Shown: positions 1 through 8,482 of the stretch, one piece after another
Numbering within the stretch: position 1 is the stretch's first letter
How the letters are laid out: the number at the start of each line of letters is the position of its first letter
DNA from: Paenibacillus antibioticophila
GTDB taxonomy: Bacteria > Bacillota > Bacilli > Paenibacillales > Paenibacillaceae
Reading direction: 5' to 3'
DNA: 41,488 nt
NCBI RefSeq assembly: GCF_000455265.1
Contig: NZ_HG005142.1
Coordinates: 148,739 to 190,226 of the forward strand
Notes under the pieces: generated by a model
Told to the model about the DNA's origin: nothing
Databases searched by the model: none
What the model saw: the letters and a program-made list of their open reading frames with translations, nothing else
Made by a program: the position numbers and the translations under genes

Positions 1-845
1 GTGATTTGCTTCCACGAGGAAATCTCCACCAGCGTCCAGTTGGAATCCTGCAATTTGGAATACACGAGCAGCGAATCACCGATTTTGGCATTTCCCCGGA
101 TCCGGACATACCCCGATTCCTCGTCTTTGACATTGATCCATTCGGACAGCTCCGTATGGTCTAAAACTTGTCCGGCTCTGACCAATTCTCTGCCCTGGGA
201 GTCCACCATAAGCCGGTTGGCATTGGAGGTATGGCCATCCAGTATCTTGACAATCTCTTTATACTTGATATGAATCACCAGTACCCCCAGGTACTTGTCA
301 TCGTACACGATTTTGCGGCCAAAGCTAAGCACCGGGACTTCTCCCTGGAAACTTTTAACGTCATGTTCAGTGGACCAGGCGAAATCATTGTTCACAAAAG
401 CGCCGGCCCAAGGCTCTTGGTTTAGCTTGTTCAGGTCCCGGAACTGGATGTAATTGTCCTGTTCCCGCTGAAAAGGGTGTTCCATATATAAATCGATGCC
501 TTGGATCAACGGAATCGAATAGGTCAGATTGGCCAATGCATTTACAACGTTGACGGAACGCCGATATGTGTCGTATTGGTCCCGCCGATCCTTAAGAAAA
601 GAGATAATCTCATTATCGCGGGAGGTGGACAGCGAAATTTGTTCGATCATCGTAAGACGCGTCGCAATCTCGTTGTTTAACTCATCTAGCAGCCGCTGCT
701 GATACAGCGAGCTGGTTTTAACTAGCTCGTTGGAGGAAATAATGTAGCTGGCCCACGCGATGCATGCGACCACGATCACGATGACTACGGCAAAGCTGCG
801 AAAAAAAAGGGTGTCGACGCGGAATTTTTTAAATGGGCTGATCAT
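1..845 (-). CDS. Sensor histidine kinase, YesM type, N-terminal part (runs off the window)
   Basis: The reading frame starts at an ATG preceded by GGAAAGGAGC and stays open for 281 codons to the window edge, so the kinase core is not visible. Residues 1-13 are basic, residues about 14-37 form a membrane helix, and the rest looks like an extracellular Cache-type sensor domain with helical start (LLDELNNEIATRLTMIEQISLS) and later beta segments. In Paenibacillus, kinases of this build pair with a YesN/AraC response regulator and control a neighbouring sugar ABC transporter. Here it follows two sugar permeases on the same strand, separated by a terminator-like hairpin, so it may be transcribed partly by read-through. 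The family call is from architecture and context; a partner regulator would be expected to the left of the window. Confidence 0.75.
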   Translation of the reverse strand, partial: MISPFKKFRVDTLFFRSFAVVIVIVVACIAWASYIISSNELVKTSSLYQQRLLDELNNEIATRLTMIEQISLSTSRDNEIISFLKDRRDQYDTYRRSVNVVNALANLTYSIPLIQGIDLYMEHPFQREQDNYIQFRDLNKLNQEPWAGAFVNNDFAWSTEHDVKSFQGEVPVLSFGRKIVYDDKYLGVLVIHIKYKEIVKILDGHTSNANRLMVDSQGRELVRAGQVLDHTELSEWINVKDEESGYVRIRGNAKIGDSLLVYSKLQDSNWTLVEISSWKQI

Positions 846-877
846 CTCTCGGGTGCTCCTTTCCGGGACATAAGGAG

Positions 878-912
878 AAAAAACGGCAAAGCCGCGAAAC
901 GAATCGTTTCGC
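878..912 (-). terminator. Composite terminator-like hairpins between permease and sensor kinase
   Basis: Read on the minus strand, a near-perfect palindrome (GCGAAACGA and TCGTTTCGC around one base, 894-912) is followed by a short CGGC-TTT-GCCG hairpin and six T residues (878-894). It lies between the second permease gene and the kinase gene and probably lowers kinase expression relative to the transporter. Confidence 0.6.
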
Positions 913-950
913 CAAAGCTCTACCGTTATATTATTGGCGCCCCACCAGCC

Positions 951-1793
951 TTATCCCTTTATTCCGGTTGTGGCAATGCCTTCAACAAAATACTTTTGCA
1001 GAAACATGAATACGAAAGTGGCCGGCAAAATGGATACGAGCGACATCGCCAGAAGCTGGCCCCATTCCTGAGCGGACTGGGAATCGTTGATCATCCGCAG
1101 CGCCAGGCTGACCGTATATTTGTCAACCGAGTTGATATACAGCAAGTGGCCGAGGAAATCATCCCAGTTCCAAAGGAAGCAGAAGATCATGACGGTGACG
1201 ATAGCCGGTTTGGTCAACGGCAGCATGATCCGCCAGAAAATGCCGAACCAGGAACAACCGTCGATTTTGGCCGATTCGTCCAGCTCCTTCGGAATCCCCC
1301 GGATGAACTGAATAAGCAGGAAGACGAAAAACGTACCGCCGGCGCCTGCCGCTACCAAGTGGGGAACAATAAACGGCAAATACGTATTGACCCAACCCAA
1401 CTGGTGGAACAAAGAGTATTGCGGAATGATCAACACTTGTCCCGGCATCATCAAGGTTAACATGAAAATGGAGAACCAAAAGTTCTTCAGCGGAAAGTTC
1501 AGTCTGCCAAACCCGAAGGCTACCAGCGAGCTGGAGATCAAGGTGGCAGCCAACACGGCGATCTCCAGGCCGAAGGTATTAAGATAAAAATCCGTAAACG
1601 TGTGTCCGGGAACGGAATTCCAGCCTTTCACGAAGTTGCTCCATTGCGGAACCTTAGGGAAAATATTCGGTGAACCCAGCTCGGTATTGCTTTTAAGCGA
1701 TGCGCCGATCCACCAAAGCACCGGGTAGACCATCACAAAGCTAAACAGAATCATGAAAATATGCCGGATGAACGGTTTCATTTTGATCATCAT
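951..1793 (-). CDS. Sugar ABC transporter permease, MalG/CUT1 type
   Basis: This 280-residue protein has a short basic N-terminus, six predicted membrane helices and the inner-membrane permease EAA-type loop (ELDESAKIDGCSWFGIFWRIMLPLTKPA, near residues 175-202), which docks the ATPase. It ends with the family-typical FVEGIATTGIKG. Its ATG overlaps the stop of the upstream permease gene by four bases, so the two are translationally coupled and form the channel of one importer. No ATPase gene is nearby; CUT1 importers of Firmicutes usually share an MsmX-type ATPase encoded elsewhere. The substrate is inferred from the nearby alpha-glucuronidase to be an aldouronate or xylo-oligosaccharide, not read from this protein. 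Confidence 0.9.
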   Translation of the reverse strand: MMIKMKPFIRHIFMILFSFVMVYPVLWWIGASLKSNTELGSPNIFPKVPQWSNFVKGWNSVPGHTFTDFYLNTFGLEIAVLAATLISSSLVAFGFGRLNFPLKNFWFSIFMLTLMMPGQVLIIPQYSLFHQLGWVNTYLPFIVPHLVAAGAGGTFFVFLLIQFIRGIPKELDESAKIDGCSWFGIFWRIMLPLTKPAIVTVMIFCFLWNWDDFLGHLLYINSVDKYTVSLALRMINDSQSAQEWGQLLAMSLVSILPATFVFMFLQKYFVEGIATTGIKG

Positions 1794-2758
1794 CTGCGTC
1801 TCTTTCTCCCTTCCGTCTCCGTTTCATAGAACACCCAGTATCTTGATGTTCCGGCGATGATCAGCGATGCGATCACAATGATGACCAGCATGATCCAGGC
1901 GAGCGCCGAGGAGTATCCGAGCTGATAACGGCTAAACGCACGTTCGTAAAGATAGAGGGCGTATACGTAGGTCGAGTTCATCGGGCCTCCGTTGGTGATG
2001 ACAAACGCGGAGGTGAACATTTGGAACGCGTTGATCACGCCCATGATCAGATTGAAGTAAATAATCGGCGACAGCATCGGAAGCGTAATGCGGAAAAACT
2101 GAACAAATTGGTTCGCACCGTCTACGGAGGAAGCCTCGTACAAGTCGCTCGGAATTTGCTTTAGCCCCGCCAAGAAGATCACCATCGCGGAACCAAACTG
2201 CCAAACCGCAAGCAGAACGAGCGTACTCATCGCGGTATCCGGGCTGGTGATCCACCCCTTGCCTTCGAACCCAAAGGTGGCGATGATTTTGTTGAAAATT
2301 CCCTCTACGCCAAAGATGTTCCGCCACAGCATGGATACGGCGATACTTCCGCCGATCAGCGATGGAAAATAGATCGCTGTTCGGTATATGCCGATTCCAC
2401 GAACGGCTTTGTTCAGCAGCATGGCGATCAACAAAGCCGCGATCAGCTTTAAAGGGACGGAGGCGATCACGTATTGGAACGTAGCGCGCAGAGATTCTTC
2501 AAATTTAGGATCCGAGGTAAAGATGTTGACATAGTTTTTGGTTCCTACCCGTTCGATCGGTCTGAGCAGGGTGTAGTTCGTAAACGAATAATACAGCGAT
2601 AATAAAAGCGGATACGCCGTGAGCCCGATAAAGCCGATCAGCCAAGGCGAAATAAATAAATAGCCGGCAATGGGAGCATCCCATCTTTTCAAAGAAGAAC
2701 GTCGTCTTTTCTTCACGATCCTCTCCTGATTTGCGGATACGGGTGCGGAACGACCCAT
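1790..2758 (-). CDS. Sugar ABC transporter permease, MalF/LplB-CUT1 type
   Basis: This 322-residue membrane protein has a long, very basic N-terminal tail (VKKRRRSSLKRWD) followed by six predicted helices and an EAA loop (DLYEASSVDGANQFVQFFRITLPMLSPI, about residues 215-242). It is the partner of the downstream MalG-type subunit, with a four-base ATGA overlap. The start is supported by AGAGGTGAT a few bases upstream. It has its own promoter candidate and does not simply continue from aguA, because an SMR/TetR cassette and a terminator lie between. With the lipoprotein encoded at 7029-8345 it probably forms one importer, although the permease genes are oddly separated from that binding-protein gene. 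Confidence 0.9.
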   Translation of the reverse strand: MGRSAPVSANQERIVKKRRRSSLKRWDAPIAGYLFISPWLIGFIGLTAYPLLLSLYYSFTNYTLLRPIERVGTKNYVNIFTSDPKFEESLRATFQYVIASVPLKLIAALLIAMLLNKAVRGIGIYRTAIYFPSLIGGSIAVSMLWRNIFGVEGIFNKIIATFGFEGKGWITSPDTAMSTLVLLAVWQFGSAMVIFLAGLKQIPSDLYEASSVDGANQFVQFFRITLPMLSPIIYFNLIMGVINAFQMFTSAFVITNGGPMNSTYVYALYLYERAFSRYQLGYSSALAWIMLVIIVIASLIIAGTSRYWVFYETETEGRKRRR

Positions 2759-2792
2759 ATGCGATCACCTCTGTTGTTTGTCTGATAGCTTA

Positions 2793-2821
2793 AGTATAGA
2801 CGGGTCTCCTAGGCGGTTAAA
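2793..2821 (-). promoter_or_regulatory. Candidate promoter for the two-permease unit
   Basis: On the minus strand TTTAAC and TATACT are separated by 17 bases, 35 bases upstream of the first permease start. The -35 is weak, so activation by a regulator such as the YesN-type partner of the adjacent kinase is plausible. Confidence 0.45.
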
Positions 2822-2890
2822 TGAGGGTAATCCTCGATTTCTTTTAAAATATCACGAAAAATCCTAACGGACTCGGCGCCACCTTTTCGT

Positions 2891-3265
2891 TTATACTTTT
2901 CGGACAATAGCCGCTTCCTGTTTTGTTTCCTCGCTTGACGAACCGTGTCCGGGGCCGAGCAAATTCAGGATCACCACGCCGATGATAATCAAGCCGATTC
3001 CGATGATGCTGCCGGCATTGATCTTTTCTTTCCAGATGAGCACGGAGATGATGACCGTCAATACGGAACCGAGTCCGGACCAAATGGCGTACGCGGCGTT
3101 CAGGGGAATCGTTTTAAGCGACAATGACAAAAAATAAAAGGAGCATACGAAGGCGGCGATACTAATTAAAGAAGGCGTTAACTTGGTAAATCCTTGGGAA
3201 GCTTTCAGCATCGAAGTCCCGATCAGCTCGCTGGCAATAGATATCAACAGTAACAAATAAGCCAT
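2891..3265 (-). CDS. Small multidrug resistance (SMR) family transporter
   Basis: At 124 residues this is slightly longer than the usual 105-115 of the EmrE/QacC/SugE family because of a charged C-terminal tail after the fourth membrane helix. The essential membrane glutamate is present at residue 13 (SIASELIGTS), and the middle helices carry AAYAIWSGLGS, typical of the drug-exporting branch rather than the guanidinium-exporter SugE branch. It would act as a dual-topology or paired proton antiporter in the cytoplasmic membrane. Its ATG shares one base with the stop of the upstream TetR gene (TAATG), so it is translationally coupled to its likely repressor. The exported substrate cannot be read from the sequence. 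Confidence 0.88.
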   Translation of the reverse strand: MAYLLLLISIASELIGTSMLKASQGFTKLTPSLISIAAFVCSFYFLSLSLKTIPLNAAYAIWSGLGSVLTVIISVLIWKEKINAGSIIGIGLIIIGVVILNLLGPGHGSSSEETKQEAAIVRKV

Positions 3266-3816
3266 TATTTTCTCTCCTCAATCTCATTTAAAATGTAGCG
3301 GATTACCTTTTGTTTTAACGCTTGATCCGGCGGGGCAAAACCGAACATTTCGGCAAACCATAGACCGTCGGCGGCCAGCCTGAACAACGACGAAACCACG
3401 GGATCCAATCCGTCATTTTCGATGTTTTTTTGAAGATCACGGTATTCGTCCTGCATTTCCCGTAACAGATGCGGATTGGTGAAAAGCGCGGTGGAAAGCG
3501 CGATCGTCATGTCGTTTTCGTTTTGCACCGAATCATAAGTGGTCTCTATGTAAGCTTTAATCCACGTTCCTTTTTCGCTCGGGTCCTTGTCCGCTCTGGT
3601 CCTGAGGCTACCGACGAAGTCATCGGAATATTGCTTTACCATGCCCGAAATCAATTCTTCCTTGTTCGGAAAATGATAAAGCAGGCCGCCTTTGCTGACC
3701 CCGGCCTCTTGAGCAACGGCATCCAGGGTTAGACGCTCAACGCCGCTTACTCTCGCCACTTTTGCGGCAGCCTGTAAAATCATGTTTCGCTTGGACGCTT
3801 TTTTGGAACCTTCCAT
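3265..3816 (-). CDS. TetR/AcrR family transcriptional repressor
   Basis: This 183-residue protein has a canonical TetR N-terminus. Residues 11-33 form helix 1, and the helix-turn-helix follows at about 30-50 with the hallmark AQEAGVSKGGLLYHFPNKEEL. The C-terminal ligand domain is YvdT/QacR-like in length. The start chosen has GGAGGTGAT seven bases upstream; a longer in-frame ATG at 3864 lies inside the promoter and is unlikely. The gene is followed by, and coupled to, the SMR transporter, so it most likely represses the pair and releases it on binding a cationic or lipophilic compound. A palindrome lies within its own promoter, which fits autorepression. The cassette interrupts an otherwise sugar-related locus. 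Confidence 0.88.
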   Translation of the reverse strand: MEGSKKASKRNMILQAAAKVARVSGVERLTLDAVAQEAGVSKGGLLYHFPNKEELISGMVKQYSDDFVGSLRTRADKDPSEKGTWIKAYIETTYDSVQNENDMTIALSTALFTNPHLLREMQDEYRDLQKNIENDGLDPVVSSLFRLAADGLWFAEMFGFAPPDQALKQKVIRYILNEIEERK

Positions 3817-3834
3817 GAAATCACCTCCGAGTTT

Positions 3835-3864
3835 AGTATACCGTCTGGACGGTTTTGTTTTCAA
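3835..3864 (-). promoter_or_regulatory. TetR-SMR promoter with operator between -35 and -10
   Basis: On the minus strand TTGAAA and TATACT are spaced by 18 bases. The spacer contains the perfect inverted repeat ACCGTC-2-GACGGT (3840-3853). A repressor bound there would exclude RNA polymerase, and this is the natural autoregulatory site for the TetR protein. Confidence 0.7.
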
Positions 3865-3982
3865 TTTTTATTTTATCTGCTTGCTCCTTCGGCGGCTGAA
3901 CCCGTGTTCCCCACGTTGGAAAAATCCAATCTAACCAACAGCGGACGTCACCATTCTGAAATTCTATTGGATAATTCCAACG

Positions 3983-4011
3983 CAAAAAGAGGAATGGTTA
4001 CCCATTCCTCT
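3983..4011 (-). terminator. Intrinsic terminator downstream of aguA
   Basis: A perfect 10-bp stem (AGAGGAATGG with CCATTCCTCT) with a four-base loop is followed on the minus strand by a T run. It ends the binding protein-Nif3-aguA transcript before the TetR promoter. Confidence 0.8.
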
Positions 4012-4067
4012 GAAATAAGTCCGCAAATGAAATTCATGAGACCGCCGGCGGCAATCCGTCATCCCGA

Positions 4068-6134
4068 TTAATAAATCCGTCTGCCCCGTTCGTCGGGGAT
4101 GCCGCTTTTGCGGAAGAAATACGTGTTGATCTGGTCCCGCCATTCTTTGGCGTGTTCCGCTTGCTCCGCCAGCCGGACCGCGACCTGCTTGTGCAGCGAT
4201 TCGGGGATCAGGCCGGCCAGGCTGCCCCAGGATTCTACCAACCGGGCGGCGCGCTCCGCGCCTTCGAAATGCGTGTCGTAGATGTGCTGGATGACCGTTA
4301 TCCCGGAATGAAGGACATGGGTGTACGGGACATGATGGAAAAACAGCAACAGTTCATCCGGGCAGCTATCCAAAGATTCATACAGCCTGAAATTGGGCTC
4401 GGCGTATTGGGCCGTGTATCCCGTTCCCGTCGCTTTGGTCCGGTCCACACCGATCCCGCGGCAATCGGCAAAATGGTACGTCCCCCACATCGAATACTCA
4501 TAACCGTCGACGTTAGGCCCGTAATGATGATTGGGATTGACCATAAACCCGATGCCAAGCGGTGCCGTATAGGATTCGTAAATACTTAGAGAATCGAGCA
4601 AAATGCCGCGGATCGTCCGGACCACCCGCTCGTCGTCCCCGAACGTCAGGCGAATCCACTCCTCCGCGATTTCCTCCGCGGTCAGTTCCGGATTCCAGGC
4701 GAGCCGGCCGTACCCGTACAGATTGGCCTGAGCCAGCAAATGCCCGGTCCAGTTAGCATCGTTCCCGATGTTGGAAACGGCAGCGAAGCCACTGTACCGG
4801 CTCCTATGCACCGAACCGTCGACGATGCGTTTGATTAGAGTGCCCTCCCCCTGCAAATACGTATCGAATTCCAGCACTTCCTTCCATTGCGGCACCAGAT
4901 AACACACATGCCGCTGCTGTCCGGTATACTCCTGGGTAATCTGAAACTCGATCATCTGGTTCGTGGCAGGCATTGCGCCGAGAAGCGGCGACACAGGCTC
5001 CCGCACCTGAAAATCGATCGGCCCGTTTTTCACCTGCAGGATGACGTTATCATGGAAGCGGCCGTCCAGCGGGACAAAGTGATCGTATGCCGCTCTGGCC
5101 CGGTCCGTCTTCCGGTCGCGCCAATCCTGCTTGCAGTTGTATACGAAGCAGCGCCAGATCACGACGCCGCCGTGCGGGTCGAGCGCTTCGGCCAGCATAT
5201 TGGCGCCGTCCGCGTGGTCGCGGCCGTAGGTGAACGGCCCAGGCCGGTTCTCCGAATCGGCCTTGACGAGAAAACCGCCGAAATCGGGGATATATCGGTA
5301 TATGTCCGCTGCCCGCTCACGCCACCACCGTCGAACCTCCGGGTCCAGCGGGTCGGCCGTAAGCAAACCGCCGATCTCCAGCGGCGCCGCGTAATTGATA
5401 CTGAGGAACAACTTGATCCCGTAATTGCGGAAAATCCCGGCAAGCCCGGCCACCTCCGGCAAATACGCCTCCGTGATCAGCATTGTTTCCAGGCGATGCA
5501 CATTTACATTGTTGATCGATAGGGCATTCATCCCGGTAGATGCCAGAAGCCTGGCATAATCGTGAATTCGCTGCAAATCGGAGGTGATTTTGCCGTCCGC
5601 GTAAAAAATCGAGTTCCCGGCATAACCGCGTTCGATCGACCCGTCGATATTGTCCCATTGGTTGATCATCCGGAGTTGGTTGACCGGATTTTCCACGATA
5701 TGAATAGCGTCGATGGGGCTGCCAATACCAATCAGTCTCAGCAGATGGAAAACGCCGTACAGCACGCCTGCGGAAGAAACCGCGCCAATGGCGATACGTC
5801 CGGCGGACGGATCGCTTTGGATCGCGAAGCCTTCCGCCCCGATGCCTGCGCGCGTTTCTTCGTCAATGAATTCCTGAAGCAGCGTGTTGCCGCCGATGGT
5901 TCCAATCACAATGCCTGAACCGCCATCCCAGATATGTGAAATTTCGGGCGTTTGCCCGAACATCCCTTCCAGTCCGCGGATGAGTTCGGCCACGGCGGAA
6001 GCGATGATTTCATCCTGCTCCGCAACGACAATGCGGCGATAATCAGCATACTGTTCAAGTCTTTTGCCTGCTAACCGGTTATACCCAAGCCAGGCCTGAT
6101 AGCCCGTGTTTTTTGCGAAAAATGTATGGCTCAT
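4068..6134 (-). CDS. aguA: GH67 alpha-glucuronidase
   Basis: This 688-residue enzyme has the usual length for intracellular GH67 alpha-glucuronidases and no signal peptide. The family cleaves 4-O-methyl-glucuronic acid from the non-reducing end of aldouronates released from glucuronoxylan. The catalytic residues are visible: Glu295 in [11 protein letters not shown] as proton donor, Asp374 in [11 protein letters not shown] and Glu402 in ITQEY as the base pair. The spacings (79 and 28 residues) match those described for characterised GH67 enzymes. The gene starts 18 bases after the Nif3-like gene stop, with AGGAG overlapping that stop, so it belongs to the same transcript as the upstream binding protein. 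Its substrate must be imported intact, which links it to the CUT1 transporter. No xylanase is in the window. Confidence 0.95.
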   Translation of the reverse strand: MSHTFFAKNTGYQAWLGYNRLAGKRLEQYADYRRIVVAEQDEIIASAVAELIRGLEGMFGQTPEISHIWDGGSGIVIGTIGGNTLLQEFIDEETRAGIGAEGFAIQSDPSAGRIAIGAVSSAGVLYGVFHLLRLIGIGSPIDAIHIVENPVNQLRMINQWDNIDGSIERGYAGNSIFYADGKITSDLQRIHDYARLLASTGMNALSINNVNVHRLETMLITEAYLPEVAGLAGIFRNYGIKLFLSINYAAPLEIGGLLTADPLDPEVRRWWRERAADIYRYIPDFGGFLVKADSENRPGPFTYGRDHADGANMLAEALDPHGGVVIWRCFVYNCKQDWRDRKTDRARAAYDHFVPLDGRFHDNVILQVKNGPIDFQVREPVSPLLGAMPATNQMIEFQITQEYTGQQRHVCYLVPQWKEVLEFDTYLQGEGTLIKRIVDGSVHRSRYSGFAAVSNIGNDANWTGHLLAQANLYGYGRLAWNPELTAEEIAEEWIRLTFGDDERVVRTIRGILLDSLSIYESYTAPLGIGFMVNPNHHYGPNVDGYEYSMWGTYHFADCRGIGVDRTKATGTGYTAQYAEPNFRLYESLDSCPDELLLFFHHVPYTHVLHSGITVIQHIYDTHFEGAERAARLVESWGSLAGLIPESLHKQVAVRLAEQAEHAKEWRDQINTYFFRKSGIPDERGRRIY

Positions 6135-6152
6135 GCGTCCACTACGCTCCTG

Positions 6153-6947
6153 TCAAATAATTTGGAAAAGCGGGTTTTCAGCAACAAAATAAACGGGAAG
6201 ACCGGGGTATCGCGTCCTGAGCACACCCGCCAAATAATTCATGCCGGGCTCCTCGCTTTGCGCGTGGCCCAAGACGATGATGGCCTTGCGTTTTCCTTGC
6301 TGCACGGCATCTCTTACATATTCGGGCGTTTCCCACTCCGGTCCTTCGCCCAATATCATCAAATCCAAGTTTTCCTGCTCAAAAAGCGGAATCGCCATAA
6401 GGCCGCCGCCCCTGTATCCCGCGAGCAGGCCAATTCGCGAACATATCATGGACAGGTCGCCAACGACGCGTACATACGGAACGCCAAGCTTGCTCTTGAG
6501 GTGGCCGGCAATTTCACGGACGCTCGCCTCCGGAATTTGGATGATGGCCGATGCCGGATGATATTCCGCAAGGTGCTTCTGCCAGTCCAACTGCTCGATA
6601 AGACCGGCCATGATACCGTCGGGCTGATAACGATGCCAATAATCATGGAACCTGAAAATCGCCATTCCGGTTTCCTCGATCAGCTTTCGTTTCTCCACGG
6701 CTACAGGATCATTTCTAATGGCTTCTCTATTATTATGATGGCTGAAAAATATTCCCTCGTGGCTGATTAGCAGATTTGCCCCTGCCTTTGCAGCCTGACG
6801 AATAACGTCAGATGAGGCCACAAACGCCGTGGCGATCCCCTTGACTTCCGCCGACGGGTCTCCGAATTCAAGCACATCCACCGTTGTTTCGAGCTGCCCC
6901 ACGGGCCTGATGAGTTCTTGAATAACATCCTCGATTCGAAGCAGCAT
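6153..6947 (-). CDS. Nif3-like dinuclear metal-centre protein
   Basis: This 264-residue protein has the NIF3/DUF34 fold signatures: an N-terminal ATAFVASSDVIRQAAKAGANLLISHEG (His63-Glu64), a central HDYWH around residue 100 and a C-terminal IIVLGHAQSEEPGMNYLA. These are the segments that hold the paired metal ions in the toroidal hexamers of this family. The biochemical role of NIF3 proteins is unsettled; GTP cyclohydrolase I type 2 is a common but doubtful label. Here the gene sits between a sugar-binding lipoprotein gene and aguA in one orientation, so this copy is probably a hydrolase acting in aldouronate metabolism rather than the housekeeping paralogue. The start is preceded by a strong GGGGGGAG. 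Confidence 0.8.
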   Translation of the reverse strand: MLLRIEDVIQELIRPVGQLETTVDVLEFGDPSAEVKGIATAFVASSDVIRQAAKAGANLLISHEGIFFSHHNNREAIRNDPVAVEKRKLIEETGMAIFRFHDYWHRYQPDGIMAGLIEQLDWQKHLAEYHPASAIIQIPEASVREIAGHLKSKLGVPYVRVVGDLSMICSRIGLLAGYRGGGLMAIPLFEQENLDLMILGEGPEWETPEYVRDAVQQGKRKAIIVLGHAQSEEPGMNYLAGVLRTRYPGLPVYFVAENPLFQII

Positions 6948-6987
6948 GGTTTCTCCCCCCTCTCCCTCTTTAATGAATAGTAGAATA

Positions 6988-7006
6988 CCCGGAACATTGT
7001 TCCGGG
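6988..7006 (-). other. Stem-loop between binding-protein gene and Nif3-like gene
   Basis: CCCGGAAC and GTTCCGGG form an 8-bp stem with a 3-base loop, 22 bases after the lipoprotein stop. On the minus strand it lacks a T run, so it is better read as a 3' protective or partial-termination hairpin that keeps binding-protein mRNA in excess. On the plus strand it is followed by CTTTTT and could stop antisense transcription. Confidence 0.6.
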
Positions 7007-7028
7007 CTTTTTCTCACGACCCCTTGAT

Positions 7029-8345
7029 TTAGTTTTCGTAAGATGCTGAAGCTTCCTTCAATTGATCAAAAGCTTGTTCCGGAGTAATTTTGCCGAAACT
7101 GAGTTGGTCATGGACATAAGGGAAGTCTTTATCGATAAAGTTCGTCCAACCGCCAGCGCCTGCCGTCCAGATTTGCGCGTCAGGTGCGGAAGCGTTATAC
7201 ATGTCCAGACCGCCTTTATCCGTTTCGCTCATGCTGGATTCCAGAGTTTTCGCGCTGTCGCTATTTGCCGGGATACCGCGCAGAGTGCCCAGAGTCTTAG
7301 CTGCTTCCGGATCATTAACGAACCAGTTCACAAATTCGATTGCTTCTTTTTGATTTTTGGAGTCATTGGTAACCGCCAAATACATGGAGGGCTTCACCCA
7401 TCCTCCCGCTTGCTCCGCACGAGGCATCGTCACAAGGGAGTAGGCGCCTTTTTTCAAGCTATCCCAAGAAGTGAGCCCATTGGAGAAGCTGTAACGGAAT
7501 AAAATTTTGCCCGATACCATCAGATCCATTTGCGGATCAAGCTCCTTGTCCGCCGTGTTTACGTCTGCCGGAGGTACCAGTCCTTCCTTCCGGAGCTTGT
7601 CAAAGTGATTCGCCCAGTCGATGAAGGTATCACGGTCGATGTTGAAATGGCCATCGTCCGTAGTGACCGGGCCCTTGCCTTTAGCATATTGATAGGCAGA
7701 ATACACGAAGTAGTTGGCGGCATAATCTTTAACGAAGTACTGCCCTTCCGGCAGTTTGGATTTGGACGATTCGGCTAACGCAAAGAAATCGTCCCATGTC
7801 CAGCCGTTGGCCGGAGTTTGAATGCCCAGTTTGTCGAGGGCGGCTTTATCGTAAATCATGCCGAACGCAACCGATCCAAGCGGTACAGCGTATTGTTGGC
7901 CGTCAAGCGAGCCGCCCGCGAGCAGCTTCGGATCGAATTTGGATACATCCACATCGGTCAATGGAGCCAATTGATTCCGGCTCATCCAGTCCGGCATCCA
8001 GCCCGGATCCAATTGAACGATATCCGGAGCATTTTTAGCCGCCGCTTGCGTGGAGAGCTTATCCAGATAACCGTCCATACCGGAATACTCCGGTTCAAAA
8101 GTGATGTTAGGATGATTTTTCGTGTACAAATCAAGTGCGGCTAATGTAGCCTGATGCCGATCCTGTGATCCCCACCACATAATCCGAAGCTTAACTTGCT
8201 TGTTGCTCGTGTTCGCCGCCGCGTTTCCGGAATTTCCCGCTTGTGAATTATCGGCAGAATTTCCTCCCCCGCCGCCGCAGGCGGCCAACGAACCTACCAG
8301 TGAAGCTGTTACCGCCACTTTAAGTAAACGCTTCCAACCAAACAT
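7029..8345 (-). CDS. Extracellular sugar-binding lipoprotein of a CUT1 ABC importer
   Basis: The 438-residue protein begins with a lipoprotein signal peptide (KRLLK, hydrophobic core, lipobox LAAC with lipidated Cys23), then a Gly/Asn/Ser-rich linker, then a family 1 solute-binding fold (KLRIMWWGSQDRHQATLAALDLY and APDIVQLDPGWMPDW). The start is the ATG with AAAGGAGG eight bases upstream; an upstream in-frame ATG (8384) lacks a site. It opens the transcript that continues to the Nif3-like gene and aguA. From this context it probably captures aldouronates or xylo-oligosaccharides, though the pocket cannot be judged from sequence alone. It lies 4.3 kb from the permease genes it presumably serves. 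Its leader can pair with its own ribosome binding site. Confidence 0.88.
   Translation of the reverse strand: MFGWKRLLKVAVTASLVGSLAACGGGGGNSADNSQAGNSGNAAANTSNKQVKLRIMWWGSQDRHQATLAALDLYTKNHPNITFEPEYSGMDGYLDKLSTQAAAKNAPDIVQLDPGWMPDWMSRNQLAPLTDVDVSKFDPKLLAGGSLDGQQYAVPLGSVAFGMIYDKAALDKLGIQTPANGWTWDDFFALAESSKSKLPEGQYFVKDYAANYFVYSAYQYAKGKGPVTTDDGHFNIDRDTFIDWANHFDKLRKEGLVPPADVNTADKELDPQMDLMVSGKILFRYSFSNGLTSWDSLKKGAYSLVTMPRAEQAGGWVKPSMYLAVTNDSKNQKEAIEFVNWFVNDPEAAKTLGTLRGIPANSDSAKTLESSMSETDKGGLDMYNASAPDAQIWTAGAGGWTNFIDKDFPYVHDQLSFGKITPEQAFDQLKEASASYEN
8323..8336. promoter_or_regulatory. Possible CcpA cre-like site in signal-peptide codons
   Basis: On the minus strand TGGAAGCGTTTACT matches the commonly used cre consensus at most positions, with mismatches at the third and last bases. 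It lies within the first ten codons of the sugar-binding lipoprotein. Catabolite repression of a xylan-derived sugar locus would be expected, but the match is imperfect. Confidence 0.3.
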
Positions 8346-8349
8346 TGTG

Positions 8350-8415
8350 AAACCTCCTTTTGAATAGCAAAAATCTGTTTTCATCTCCTATAGTACCGAT
8401 TCGAAGAGGAGGTTT
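8350..8415 (-). promoter_or_regulatory. Leader arms that can sequester the binding-protein ribosome site
   Basis: In the predicted mRNA, AAACCTCCT (8407-8415) is perfectly complementary to AGGAGGTTT (8350-8358), the ribosome binding site of the lipoprotein gene, with a 48-base loop between. Pairing would hide the site. Confidence 0.45.
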
Positions 8416-8437
8416 ATATAAGAGCAATGCACGATTT

Positions 8438-8465
8438 GTTATAAAATTCCTCGAAAAATGATCAA
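8438..8465 (-). promoter_or_regulatory. Candidate promoter of the binding protein-Nif3-aguA transcript
   Basis: TTGATC and TATAAC are spaced by 16 bases on the minus strand, giving a leader of about 90 bases that contains both arms of the putative ribosome-site hairpin. A second possibility is TACTAT nearer the gene with no good -35. Confidence 0.4.
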
Positions 8466-8482
8466 AATGCTTATGACTAAAC

